From Phascolomyces articulosus (taxonomy: Eukaryota; Mucoromycota; Mucoromycetes; Mucorales; Lichtheimiaceae), in assembly GCA_025677815.1 (NCBI GenBank), contig JAIXMP010000029.1, positions 248,001 through 312,000 of the forward strand: a DNA stretch of 64,000 bases, given 5' to 3'. A program made the translations under genes and the position numbers. The notes under the pieces were generated by a model. The model searched no databases, was not told the DNA's origin, and was given only the letters and a program-made list of their open reading frames with translations. Shown piece after piece: positions 52,601 through 64,000 of the stretch (position 1 is the first letter of the stretch; every line of letters starts with the position of its first letter).

Positions 52601-55600
52601 TGAATACTATCGTACTTCATCTGTTATTTGTACACCATACTTTTATTTTCTAGGCATCAGCACAAACAGATCCTATTCCATTCCAACGAGAACCTACTTG
52701 GAGTACCGCCTCATCTCAGCACCCCCATAACCATCAACTACGTGAAGAGGAACCATCAAATATTTTTACAAACGAGCCCTATACATCCGAATTGATACCA
52801 GCAGTAACTGCCGAAAAGACACTATTATCATTAGATATTGTGAGTTTATTTGAAGAGACAGAGTTTCCACTTTATAGATGTATATTTCGATAACTCAGCA
52901 TTTATTTTATATATAGCTTGACATGGCGTCTATTTTGAAGAGTAGCCAAGTCATGAGTTCCGAAGTGAAGTTTGTATGTTATTTAGATAATATCATTTTG
53001 TTAATAGTAGTAAGCGCATATGTACCATTGATTAAAAATAGCACTATTTTTAATCAAATATATAATAGGATAATCTTTTGACATCCATGCTAAATATAAT
53101 TTTCGAAAACAGTGGAGCCGATTGTGGAGCTATTATTGTCAAAGATGACAAATACTGTGTTAATGCGTATGGGTGCCAGAACGAAACCATTTCAACATTT
53201 GATCCACCGAAACCATTGAACGAAGCTGATGAGTTTGTATCAAGTAAGATTGTTAATCATACTATACATACTGGTGAAGGAATCTTTATCTGGAATGTAG
53301 CAGAAGATCCCCGATTTGCTGTTGGTCCTTGGTTTCAACGTAATGGAGCCAAATCAATCATTTGTATGCCCATTATCCACAAGTGCACGATTGCTGGTTG
53401 TTTGTTAATTGAAGGTGCTGTGGGTGTATTTACACACCGACATGTAACGGTTCTTGGTCTATTGTGCCAACAAATGGGTATTTCAATTACCAATGCTTTC
53501 TTGTTCAAATCTGTTCAGCGTGTTACCATGGCAAATATGAGGTATAGATGTTCCAGGTTATTTTATATATCTGTTATTTTGGCAGGTAACTTGTGCTTTA
53601 ACAGGTATTGTTAATTACTATGTTTCTTTTAGAATGATTGAAATGCAGAAACAAGCGCTGGAAGAAGCACGCAAGAGTAAAGAAGCGGCTGATCGAGCTA
53701 CAAAATTACGTGAAATCTTTTTGGCAAATATGAGTCATGAAATTCGTACACCTTTCTCGGGTTTTTACGGCATGATTTCATTATTAGCTGAAACAAAGTA
53801 AGTAATGATGGATCTAGTCTTAATTTTATTGTTATTATGATGAATGACCATTGAATGAGAAGTTTGAGTTAATTGATAAAATATTATAGGCTGGATCCCG
53901 AGCAACATGATCTTGTATATACTGCAAAAGAATCTTGCGAAATGTTATTACGATTAATCGACGATCTTTTGAACTTTAGTAAACTTCAAGCTGGAAAAGT
54001 ATCTCTTGATATATCCCCTGTTATAGTTGATAATGCTATTGCCGATGTTGTAGAGATGCTTGTTGCTATGGTGATCAAAAAACGAATCAACATTACATAT
54101 ATTGTATCTCCAGATGTTCCACCCGTTGTAATGGCAGATGCCAATCGTTTGAGACAGTAGGTGTAACAATTTTTTAATATGCATTTTTGTTATTTATTAC
54201 CTACATTTCCACTTTTCTACCAATTCTCCCCGGATGTGCTTATATACTAATTTGACGAGGGTTATAACATCAGGGTGATCATAAACCTTTTGGGAAACGC
54301 AATCAAATTTACGCATTATGGCGAAATTTTAATCCGTTGTTCAATTAAAAAGCCAAAACAAAATTACAGTTCCTTAAAAAATATTGAGGTCTCCAAGAAT
54401 GAGGATAATAGTATTGTACCACTTTTTTTTGAAGTCATTGATTCTGGTATTGGCATCAGTGAGGATCAACGAAAAGCATTATTTGTACCATTTTCTCAGG
54501 TGGATGGAAGTACCACGTAAGTATTGCAAACTTTATAGAATTTCATTATATATTGCTGCTAATACTACCAATAATTGATATAATATATTAACTATGATTT
54601 GAATGGGTGAATAAATAATAGGCGAAAATATGGCGGAACAGGTCTTGGTTTAAGCATATGTATGCACCTTGTTACACTAATGTCTGGTACTATCGACGTG
54701 AAAAGCACACCATTAAAAGGCTCCAATTTCCATTTTTCCATCAATACCTCTGCGGTTATTGATCAATCCAACAAACGCATACAACTGGTAAATGGTTTAT
54801 TGGACGAACTTGGCAATAATCCAATTCTAGTAGTAGATACCTATGAATCGTCTGTAAACATGATACGAGAGCTTTTACCAGGCAAATCAGTGGATGGTAT
54901 ATGTTCAGTGGATCAACTGATATCGCACAAGGGAAGTCACTATCCGATTGTGATTATTGGATTTTATTTAACACACGACCCTGAGTTTTTCGGCACTTGG
55001 TCATGTCATTTACACCCTCTCTTGGAACGTGCGCGCTGCATTGCCATTATGCACTATCCAACATCATCAGGGGCCATGGGCAGTGATACAGCCTACGATA
55101 AAAATAAATTTTTAATAGAACCTAATGGTCACGACGAGAAAAGAAATGCGTATCCAACGCATCAACATACTCAATCTGCGTCTCTCAATGGTTACGATAG
55201 CAATTGGAATAATGATGTGGCCGACGTATCATCCGCAAAACCACCAAAAACATCATCCTCATCTTTACCTATATCAATAAAAACAGCTGCAGGCATTTGT
55301 TCCCCGACGCAACGACGAGCAATTGTTCGAGTGAATATCCCATTGAGGCGTATTACCTTTCTCAAGGTATTGATTGATACATTGCATCAAACCACAGCAT
55401 CACCAGAAACACCACGACCTGCTTTGGCAGCTAGGGCTAGTTCTGAAGTACGAAAGGTTTCTCGAGAATTTGTTACAACTGAAGAAAGAGCTGCTTATAG
55501 TACACAAGCGCTGCTTGTTGCAGAAGGTAAATTTTGAAAATGGACTTCTGCAAATTCACTCTATATATCGTATCCTTTTACTATTATAAAAATGAGGGGA

Positions 55601-56209
55601 TGTGAATTAATAAGTTTGGAATATAAACAAACTATGATTTAGATAATCCGGTGGCGCAAAAGCTATTGTATAAGCAATTGACACGATTAGGATTCAAAGT
55701 GGCCTGTGCAAATAATGGATTAGAAGCAGTGGAATATTGGAAAAAACACCCATCGAATCACTTCAAAATGGCGTTCTTTGATCATCATATGCCAAAGGTT
55801 AGTTTATTTCGGTTTTTTTTTGTACCTCAACATATATCGTTTTATTATATTTTAAACTTTATTACTTTATATTTTATATAAAGTGTGATGGAGTGGAAGC
55901 TGCTAAAAGGATACGCAGAATCGAAGAAAAAGAACGAAGACTCAGGTTGCCCATTGTTACGCTTACTGCTGATATACAAGATAGTGCTAAAGAAATTTGC
56001 ATGAATGCTGGTTTTGATGAGTAAGTTATATTAATATTTTTTATTGTATTTTTGAATTGGTGGGATAAATAGTAGTTGTAAATGTATTATTGATTAAATT
56101 CCTACAAAATAATAGTTATCTTACCAAGCCAATGAATCATAAAATACTTGCTGAAGTTTTAAGAAGATATTGTTACGAAGATAAAGCAACAAGCGCGCCT
56201 CAACCTTAA
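46669..56209 (+). CDS. giant hybrid histidine kinase with N-terminal pseudokinase and AAA-type ATPase (2466 aa)
   Basis: Signalling protein of the fungal group X (Mak2/Mak3, Chk1-like) type. I read 23 exons, all in phase: 46669..46942, 47077..47494, 47621..47927, 48013..48108, 48191..48596, 48683..48731, 48838..49180, 49259..49283, 49346..50356, 50450..51035, 51139..51304, 51387..52313, 52424..52534, 52654..52839, 52917..52973, 53069..53541, 53633..53797, 53890..54156, 54274..54516, 54622..55526, 55643..55797, 55884..56020, 56116..56209. Domains: Ser/Thr kinase-like (about 40-365; MSPEQTGRT and DIYSLGIVF are intact but the catalytic loop is HGEIRLN and the DFG site is NFG); ATPase with Walker A GPGGIGKST (about 494-502) and Walker B FLDDLHQ (about 632); helical region (about 640-1570); GAF (about 1640-1810); His kinase with MSHEIRTP (His1847) and [21 protein letters not shown]; a degenerate receiver (about 2085-2190); a receiver with Asp2385 (FFDHHMP) and Lys2440 (YLTKPM). 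Cytosolic, no membrane segment. Confidence 0.93.
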
Positions 56210-57394
56210 TATGCTGATACTTCCATTATTATCATTGATAACAACTGGACTTTGTTAGACAAAAAACGTTTTTATAGAGCTCCTTTTATTGAGTAGCATT
56301 GCATACATATAATTTTGGATTAAGCTATTTTTTCTACATTTATATACCACATATTCTTACAAATAATAAAAAAAATATTTGCCTTTACCAAAATACCCAA
56401 CTTCTGGAGTTCGCTATTTTGTATCACAAAGACAAGCAGATTAATTGCCTATTATTAAACTTTGTAGAGTCTTTTTTTTTTCAGTTACTACTAAGGTTCT
56501 ATCTTTATGCATACTGCTGCTAATGATAACATTAGTACTATGAAAGGATTACTTCACTTACGTATAAAAACTTATGTCAGAGATGTATATTATCTCAAGT
56601 CCTTTAATAGCTTTTTAATGTTCTTCGTTTACTTCATTTATTGCGTACTTCTTTCTCCTCCAATAAGAGTTAAGCATTACCTTCCTTTAATAAAATCATA
56701 AGTTACCTTTTCAAAAAGGTAGCGTTCATAAAATCCGCCAGCTTTTCCCCCGAATACCTAGATTAATAATTAGCGCTCTATTGTTATATACAAAAGAGAA
56801 GCTAGTGTTGGAATATGAACATGTATTACTTCTTTTATAAAAGTCAGAAGAGAATAATTTACCTTTCTTCCACATATGTAACATTATGTACATATATATA
56901 GTTATTAAAATGATCGTCAATGGTAAAAGTTGTTTTATCCTTTTACGCAAACCCCTTATTAAAATTGATATCTACTGATTAAATTATAGTTATATAAAAC
57001 GATCTCATAAACCACAAACTTGGGTGAAACAGCAAATACAAGGATAGCTTATTTATAATGTAATGATATTTGAAGCATTATGTTGGATTACGTTTTACCC
57101 TTATTACTCCTGATACACGCATATTCTATATAAACATTTTAAACATAAAAATTGACGCCACGCTAAAGTAACCAGTCCTGCTTCTGCTGGATGCTTCATT
57201 TTGCCTCCTTTTCTATATGTACTTGTACATATCAGTGTTTAATTATAATATACTATAGCAACACTTAATCAACACCTCTGCCTTTTACTTGTTTCTTTTA
57301 TTTTTCTTCTTCTTCTTCCTTCCTATTTTTTTTTTCTTCACTCTCTCTTTTTTTATTGTCTACCTGAGCCCTAGAGTCTATTAGATGAGTTAAT
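56210..57394. other. intergenic between the tandem histidine kinases
   Basis: A 1.2-kb AT-rich interval with a pyrimidine-rich block (57290..57360) directly before the second kinase, the likely core promoter. Short open frames (56299..56523, 56507..56701) look random. No RNA gene recognised. Confidence 0.6.
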
Positions 57395-60300
57395 ATGCAC
57401 ACAAATAAGAAAAAAATGTCGCATTGCTCTGAATCTGGCAGCTCGAAATCAAATTCTGTCGGGTTTAGAAACGTCAATAGTACTTTTCATATTCAAGGCT
57501 ATAGATTCACTGCTGATGTCATTACAAGTTTTTCAAATGGTGAAAACATTGATGTTGTTCAGGGTTATAGGTATTTTAATTGTATTCAATGTCTTAATTG
57601 AATAAAATAAATCTAATTGCATTTCGATTGATTAGGATAAAAAACAAAAGCCCAGTTATTGCCCGCGTTTCCGCAAACTCCCTGCGTCTTGAACGCGAGT
57701 ATTATATCATGAAAAAACTGTACCAATACAAAGGAGGGGAATTATATATCGGTATACCTAATATTTATTATACTGACAAATGTGAACATATACTTATACT
57801 GTTACATTTTATCCCGTCAAATATTAGTACGACCATTAGAGTTTATTCGTTTACCAAGTGGATTGACTGTCGCAATATATGCCAGCGAAGGGCATCACCA
57901 TCAATATCAACAAATAGACAATAACAATAACGGATCTGATTATTTATACGGCGAAGATAGTACAATTAATGACGTTCGTGCATGGATTGGACAAAAAAGT
58001 AAATCGAATAATCTACGTGGCGGTGATCATTATTCGATATCATCAAATGGAGGAACAAACTTGTCATGGCCAGTATTGAATCGATCCACAAGCTACTACT
58101 ATGAATTAGAAAGATTCTTACGGTTTGCAATCAAATGTCTCGATATAATTGACTTTATACATCGATTTCGCATGGTTCATGGTGAAATACGCATCTCATC
58201 ATTTGAGTATGGTGGGGAATCAGATGCAAGTATAAAGTTATGCAACTTTGGATCGGGATCGAAATCATTCGAATCGTACCTGACGGCAGAGGGTTTCAGG
58301 AAAACACTGAACAATAAGGAGTTCATCGGAATCCTGCGCGGAGTTTTGATGTACATGAGTCCTGAACAGACTGGCCGAACAACTTACACTCCTGATCATC
58401 GAACTGATATTTACTCGCTTGGTATTGTCTTTTTTGTCATCCTCACTGGTCAAAGTCCCTTTGAAGGTAGTCCTTTGGAAACACTGAATGGTATTCTGAG
58501 TAGAAAAATTGCACTCGTACATGAGTTGCAACCTCAGGTCCCTAATGTTATTTCTAGGATTATTGAAAAAATGACAAATAAGGTAATGTTTTTCTCCAAT
58601 GCAACATGACGTTATATTTTCTATTTTTGAAGGCAATATCCATAATAATAAAAAGGGAGGAAGAAACACAAAGATTACCTTACATTATCCCTTAATAATA
58701 ATTCGTCAATTTAGGCTCCTGATGATCGATATACTAGTGCTAGAGGTGTTCGAGCAGACATGAAAGAATGTTTGAGACGACTGACAGCCAAAAAATACTC
58801 TGTTTGTACAGAAGTAGGTTAATAGTTCTGCTTTAATACTCCGTTGAAATACCCAACAAAATTATAGATACAACCAGACTCATATGTAAACAACACATTA
58901 ATGGGTAATATAATATGGTCACATTCTAGTTTATTGAAACGTTTCCTCTTGCACAAAAAGATATTGCTTCCGTGTTCACGTTACCCAAGAATATCTATGG
59001 GCGTCAATCTGTCATTGCGGAGATAACAAACATTATTAATCGATGCGCATATATGCACAGGCCGACTCGACGACGCAACAATGGTGGAGAATATTATATG
59101 GAATCTACACATAGTCTGTTAGAGCATTCTTCTGAAACAGAAGGTAGCAACATAACGGATCCTCCACTCAGGTCGACAGGATATACAACTAATGCAAGCA
59201 CAACCACTCAAGGATTCACTACAACAACAATGACGACATTGTTGGATGGAAGCATGACTGAAGTGCCAAGTATTAGTAACCGAATTTTCACTAATAGTTC
59301 CAAAATGGGAACCATCATTGTGGGTTTATATGGTCCAGGAGGCATAGGTAAACTAGTCTTATATTAGCAATTAAACTCAGTATAATAAAAAAACACCAGT
59401 GTACTTCTAACTCAAAAAGTAAATTATAGGTAAATCTACAGTGTACACTGCTGTTCAACCAGCTGCTAGGCAAAATGGGTAAGAAGTAATGGGACAAAAA
59501 AAGGAGAAGAAAAAACATGAAAATGGTTTACTTTCATTTTTCATGCTTGTTATTTTCCTAATTATTATTATACTACTATGATGATGACTATTAGGTATGT
59601 TGCTTCGACAAAGTTTGACGCAAGGAATAAAGTTCCTTATAGTGCAGTAACAGCAGCTTTATCCCAGATTCTTCAACAAGTATTATCTGAGAATGAGGAT
59701 GAAGTTGAAACATTCCATACGCACCTAAAAGAGTATCTTGGTGCCCAATTCTGTAATATACATGTCATGGCTAGTTTTGTTCCAGAATTAAAATCGTTAT
59801 TACAAGAATCAATTACAGAAACCACCGGTGTAATAGATTCAGAAGCAGTTCGAATGGATAATATAGAAACACAAGCACGATTTCAAAAAGTATATGTTGA
59901 AGTATTTCGTGCAATTACAAACTGGCGTACAGTTACTCTGGTAAGTTTAAATGACGTCATTTATTATTGTTGCTATTATTATAATATCATTCAATTAGTA
60001 CTATACTTAATCCTGTATTGACATATTATTATGTCATTATTGTTTTAATTGGTAGTTCTTCGATGATCTTCACCAAGCTGGTATGTATACATATATAGAA
60101 AAGACAGAGAAACCATTCTTTAAAATCTTGCACTATACTATATGATAACTTTCTTCTTTTTTTCTCTTCAATATCAAAACAGATTTACCATCACTTGAGC
60201 TCATTGAAGCTCTCGTAATGGCTCGAGTCAAGATACTAATATTTATATCCTACCGCGACCAAGAGATGGGGCCAAAACTTATAGAGCTCCTCAAAAACAA

Positions 60301-63300
60301 ATTAGCTGAAGTGCGACTGATTAAAATTGAGCCTCTGGACAAAAACTCCATAGCCGATTTTATTTGCGACACACTTCACCGCTCAAGAGAAACCGATCGA
60401 GAAACGATTATCCCACTTGCTAATGTCATTGCTCGAAAAACTCAATGTAATGCATTCTATGCCGTTCAACTTTTACGAACACTTGAACGAAAGAAACTTA
60501 TATTTTTTAATTGGGAAAAAAACGAATGGGATTTTGATCTTGCCGCTGTTGAAGAAGCAACCATGTTTGACGACGATAACAATTCGCATCTCAGTGTTTC
60601 CTTTATGGTTGAACGATTACGTGAACTGCCACTTGCAGGTCAAGATCTTTTGAAATGGGCGTCGTTTATTGGTGATGAATTTTCTTGGGAAACAGTAAAG
60701 GCATTAATGACATCTACCGACGATGATGATACTGAGGATGGAACAGGATCATCCGAGCAACAGCAACAGCAATTATTAAAAGATGATGATAGTAGCACAG
60801 TTTCAACAGCAGATGATTTGTCGGCTACAAATACAGTTAGTAGTTCGAGTAGTAATGTTATTTCTTCACGTGGTCAATGTGGTAGCAATCAGTACATTTG
60901 CAGCACAAATTATGCTACTACAATGTATCAGATTTCACCAACAGGATCTGATTATAACCCGATTAGTGGCCTACAAGCTGTATTACAAGAAGGATATATT
61001 GTACCTATCAGTGCCAACGAATTTAAATGGAGCCATGACAGAATTTCAGCCGCTGCAGCTGAATTAGCAGATCCAGGCACACTGGAAACGATTCATCTCA
61101 AAGTTGCACAACATTTGATGAAAGGTAAACCAGATACACAAAGCCATAGCATGCTGGAAGCTTTATCTGTTTTTTTCTTACATTTACAATTATATTATAC
61201 AAGTAATAATGGATATAGAAGACTCATAATAAGTTTTTATCCTTACTAGAGGATCCGGTTGATACATTCCTTGTTGCTGATCACTTGTTAAAATGCATTG
61301 ATCTTGCGATCGTTCAAGAGGATAATCAACGATATCGTCAAATTTTTATTGATTCTGCTACCAAAGGTCAAGCTGCTGGTGCACATGGGATGGCATTTGC
61401 CTACTACATGGCAGCCATCAAATTAAGCGATCCATATCGTGAATGGAGCGGAGAGAGTTATCATACCATGTTACTTCTCCATACAAATGCGGTTGCTCTA
61501 TCTTGGGTTGTCGGTGAATATTCTACGACTGAACTGCTATTGGAAATTATTTTTGCAAAATGTCATGACCCTTTGGATCGAGTACAAGCCTATCGTGTTC
61601 AAGCTAAATATCTTTACAATATTCAAAAACAAGAGCAAGGTAAAAATGTTCTATTACGATGCCTCGACGAACTGGGAAGAGAAAAGGAAAGACTTGATGC
61701 CAGTGAAGCAGGGTTATTACGTGAGTTTCGTCAGGCAGAACTAACAATACGACGCCTCGGTGTGGATGGTATTCTCAAAATGAAAACTTGCGAGGACACG
61801 ACTTTAAAAGCTACAATGGGTGTAATCGAAGAATTGTTTGTTTAATCTACTTTTTCTTTTACTTTTATCGAGGGTATATTAAAAGCCAAACAATATTTAC
61901 TCACTTCACTTTATATATTACCACTATAACAATAGACTTGTAATTTGTTATTTTGGAGGACAAATGTCAGAATTATTTTACTGGGCATGTCGTGTGCTGA
62001 ATATTGCTTCTCGCTATGGTCCCACAAGTGTCATTGGATCTGCTTGTCTGATTACAGGTCTAGGATATGCAAATCTTTATAAAAAATACAAATTTGCAGA
62101 GGTGTGTATCTTATAAATAATATACCATAGGAATATACTACGTGTTTCTGTTCCTAGTAAAGTGTTTCTTATCTTACTCCGTTACTTAGGAAGTTGGTAG
62201 CTTAGGCGTTGCACTTGCTGATCGCCTTGGAAGTAATCAAGAAAAGGGACGCGCATACCATATTTACGCTGCTTATGTACTTTTATGGAAATATCATCTT
62301 CGTGAAGCAAACAAATATTTTAGGGATGCAGTGGAATACTGTTTATCTGCAGGCGATAATATATATATGGTTTTTAATCGAATGCATATTTCGATTCTTT
62401 TGTTTGCCCAAGGAGATGATATGGCTGCAACTGCTCGTGAAACGCAATCAACTTATGATGAAATTCAATTGTGGTCACCCACTGTTGAAAATAAATGTTA
62501 TACCATGGCAATTCTCCGCGCAACAAAAGCATTACAAGGTCATACTTATACTGATACACCTAATGTATTTGATGGCGATGATGGTTTCAATGATTTTCAT
62601 TTTATCACAGAAAGCTGCGAGAACAGCTATAGCCCTGATATCATGCTCAATTGGTACGAGTCATACAAAATGGTGCCTCTCACTTTATATGGACATCTGG
62701 AGGAAGCCATCAAGATTGGATATAGATCAATTGCCACCATCTATGGGCACCCTTCTTATCGCCATACCAGAATGATGCTCAATTTTTTTTCTTTGGCACT
62801 TATTGAAAGAGCACGCCAAGATCCCTCGACATATCAAGAATGTATTGATCAAGTCAAAAAGAATCAGGAACTTGTCCACGAATGGGCTGTTCACAGCCCT
62901 ATCAATTACTCCATGTTTTGGACTTTTATACAAGCCGAATTGGCAGGGTTGAGCGAACCTGCTAATATTTCCAAAGCTGGGCGACTATATGAAGAATCAA
63001 TAAATTTAGCCCGACAAGGCTCTTGGTACCTTGACTTATGCGTTATTCATGAATACACTGGTGGTTTTTATGAACGAATTGGATTCTATAATACAGCTTA
63101 CGGATATATACGAAAAGTGAGTAAAGAAAAATGTAGTTAGTTTTTGTTCGTTACAAGCTAAACTTGATGTCCACGTATATTTTATTATTAGGCTGTTGAT
63201 TTATACATGAAACATGGAGCTTACGGTAAAGGACAACAGTTAAGCAACAAATTTGCTAAACTCTTATCTGACTTTGATGATGACAAAATCGAAAGTCAAG

Positions 63301-64000
63301 CGATTGCTGTACAAACGGATCCTCTACCATATCATGGTTCGCATGAATGGAGCCCAAGCTCATCTTCAAATGCAAGTCGAACAGCAACAAATGAGCCTCT
63401 AGTAGTATGCGAGTCTTCCCTTACTCCTTCTACTTGTGAACAAACGTTGATGAATTTGGACATTGTTTGTATTACTACCACTACACCTTTTTTTGGTACA
63501 TAATTTTTTATAGTAGCTAACAGACTTGTATTAATTTTATAATACTTTAAACATGTATATCCTAGATCGATATGGCTTCCATTTTAAAGAGTAGTCATCT
63601 AATTTCATCAGAAGTACAATTTAATTCACTTTTAAGCTCGATGATGGGTAAATAATTTCAATATCATTTCTGCTTGTGTATAAAAAACTATACGTAGTAA
63701 TATGAGAATAGAAGGAAGATAACATATCTATTTGGACCATACTCTTTTTTTAAAAAAAAATGAAAATAGGGATCATTCTGGATGTTTCAGCTGCTGATTG
63801 TGTCGCAATCGTTGTAAAAGATGATAAATATGGTGTATGTGCATATGGAACACAACAAGATTATTCAACAACATACGACCCTCCTAAACCGCTTTCTGAA
63901 GATGATAACCTCGTATCAAGTCGAATTATCAACCATACAATTCATACTGGGGAAAGTATTTTTGTCAACGATGTTGAAAAAGATACTCGATTTGCAGTTG
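57395..64000 (+). CDS. second giant hybrid histidine kinase, paralogue (partial, cut by window end)
   Basis: Tandem paralogue of the preceding gene, same strand. Exons read: 57395..57570, 57636..57751, 57828..58582, 58715..58813, 58930..59347, 59430..59478, 59595..59940, 60056..60080, 60183..61124, 61250..61835, 61936..62101, 62190..63116, 63192..63464, 63566..63647, 63770..>64000, about 1730 residues in the window. The start could also be the Met seven codons downstream (MSHCSES). Same order: pseudokinase ([33 protein letters not shown]), ATPase (GPGGIGKST, FFDDLHQAD), helical region (LLKWASFIGDEFSW, GAHGMAFAYY, WYLDLCVIHEYTGGFYERIG) and the beginning of GAF ([21 protein letters not shown]). 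Exons of 49, 25, 586, 166 and 927 bases have the same lengths in both copies. The histidine kinase and receiver parts are expected beyond 64000. The donor of the 586-base exon is a weak GTTTGT. Confidence 0.92.

Overview
The window is a AT-rich eukaryotic nuclear segment, most likely from a Mucoromycota fungus (Mucorales type). The reasons are: many short GT-AG introns (about 50-200 bp) inside nearly every gene; a fungal-type phosphofructokinase with an N-terminal glyoxalase-like domain; an IGR-motif mitoribosomal protein (mS41/Fyv4); a Pof3-like TPR/F-box/LRR protein; and giant group X-like hybrid histidine kinases. The species cannot be named from sequence alone. Exon boundaries were read by hand from splice signals and checked for codon phase; unless noted they close in frame.

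Layout. 0-5.2 kb: the 5' part of a HAD-like hydrolase (- strand, runs off the left edge), a short tropomyosin (-), and an ING-family PHD-finger protein (+). 5.7-11.3 kb: 6-phosphofructokinase (-) and a mitochondrial ornithine-type carrier (-). 11.3-16.1 kb holds no intact gene. 16.1-24.9 kb: a 23-residue metallothionein split by an intron (+), an MFS transporter (-), a Ctr-type copper transporter (-), a Lunapark homologue (-) and the U1 snRNP protein C (-). 24.9-28.1 kb is gene-poor but contains a run of GATCAC-type repeats followed by a possible structured RNA. 28.1-35.3 kb: a TPR/F-box/LRR protein, a 10-exon cytochrome P450 and a Cu/Zn superoxide dismutase (all +). 35.7-45.2 kb: a divergent TFIIB-like factor (-), mitochondrial Hsp70 (+), complex I subunit NDUFB3/B12 (-), an F-box protein with Cys-rich C-terminus (-) and mS41 (+). 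46.7-64 kb: two tandem paralogous giant hybrid histidine kinases (+); the second is cut by the right window edge.

How genes relate. Most are unlinked housekeeping genes. Two groupings stand out. First, three copper-related genes (metallothionein, Ctr importer, Cu/Zn SOD) lie within 20 kb, and the metallothionein has a copper-fist (Ace1-type) consensus match upstream of its TATA box. Second, the tandem histidine kinases share domain order (pseudokinase, AAA-type ATPase, long helical region, GAF, and in the complete copy histidine kinase, degenerate receiver, receiver) and several identical exon lengths, but have gained or lost different introns, so the duplication is not very recent.
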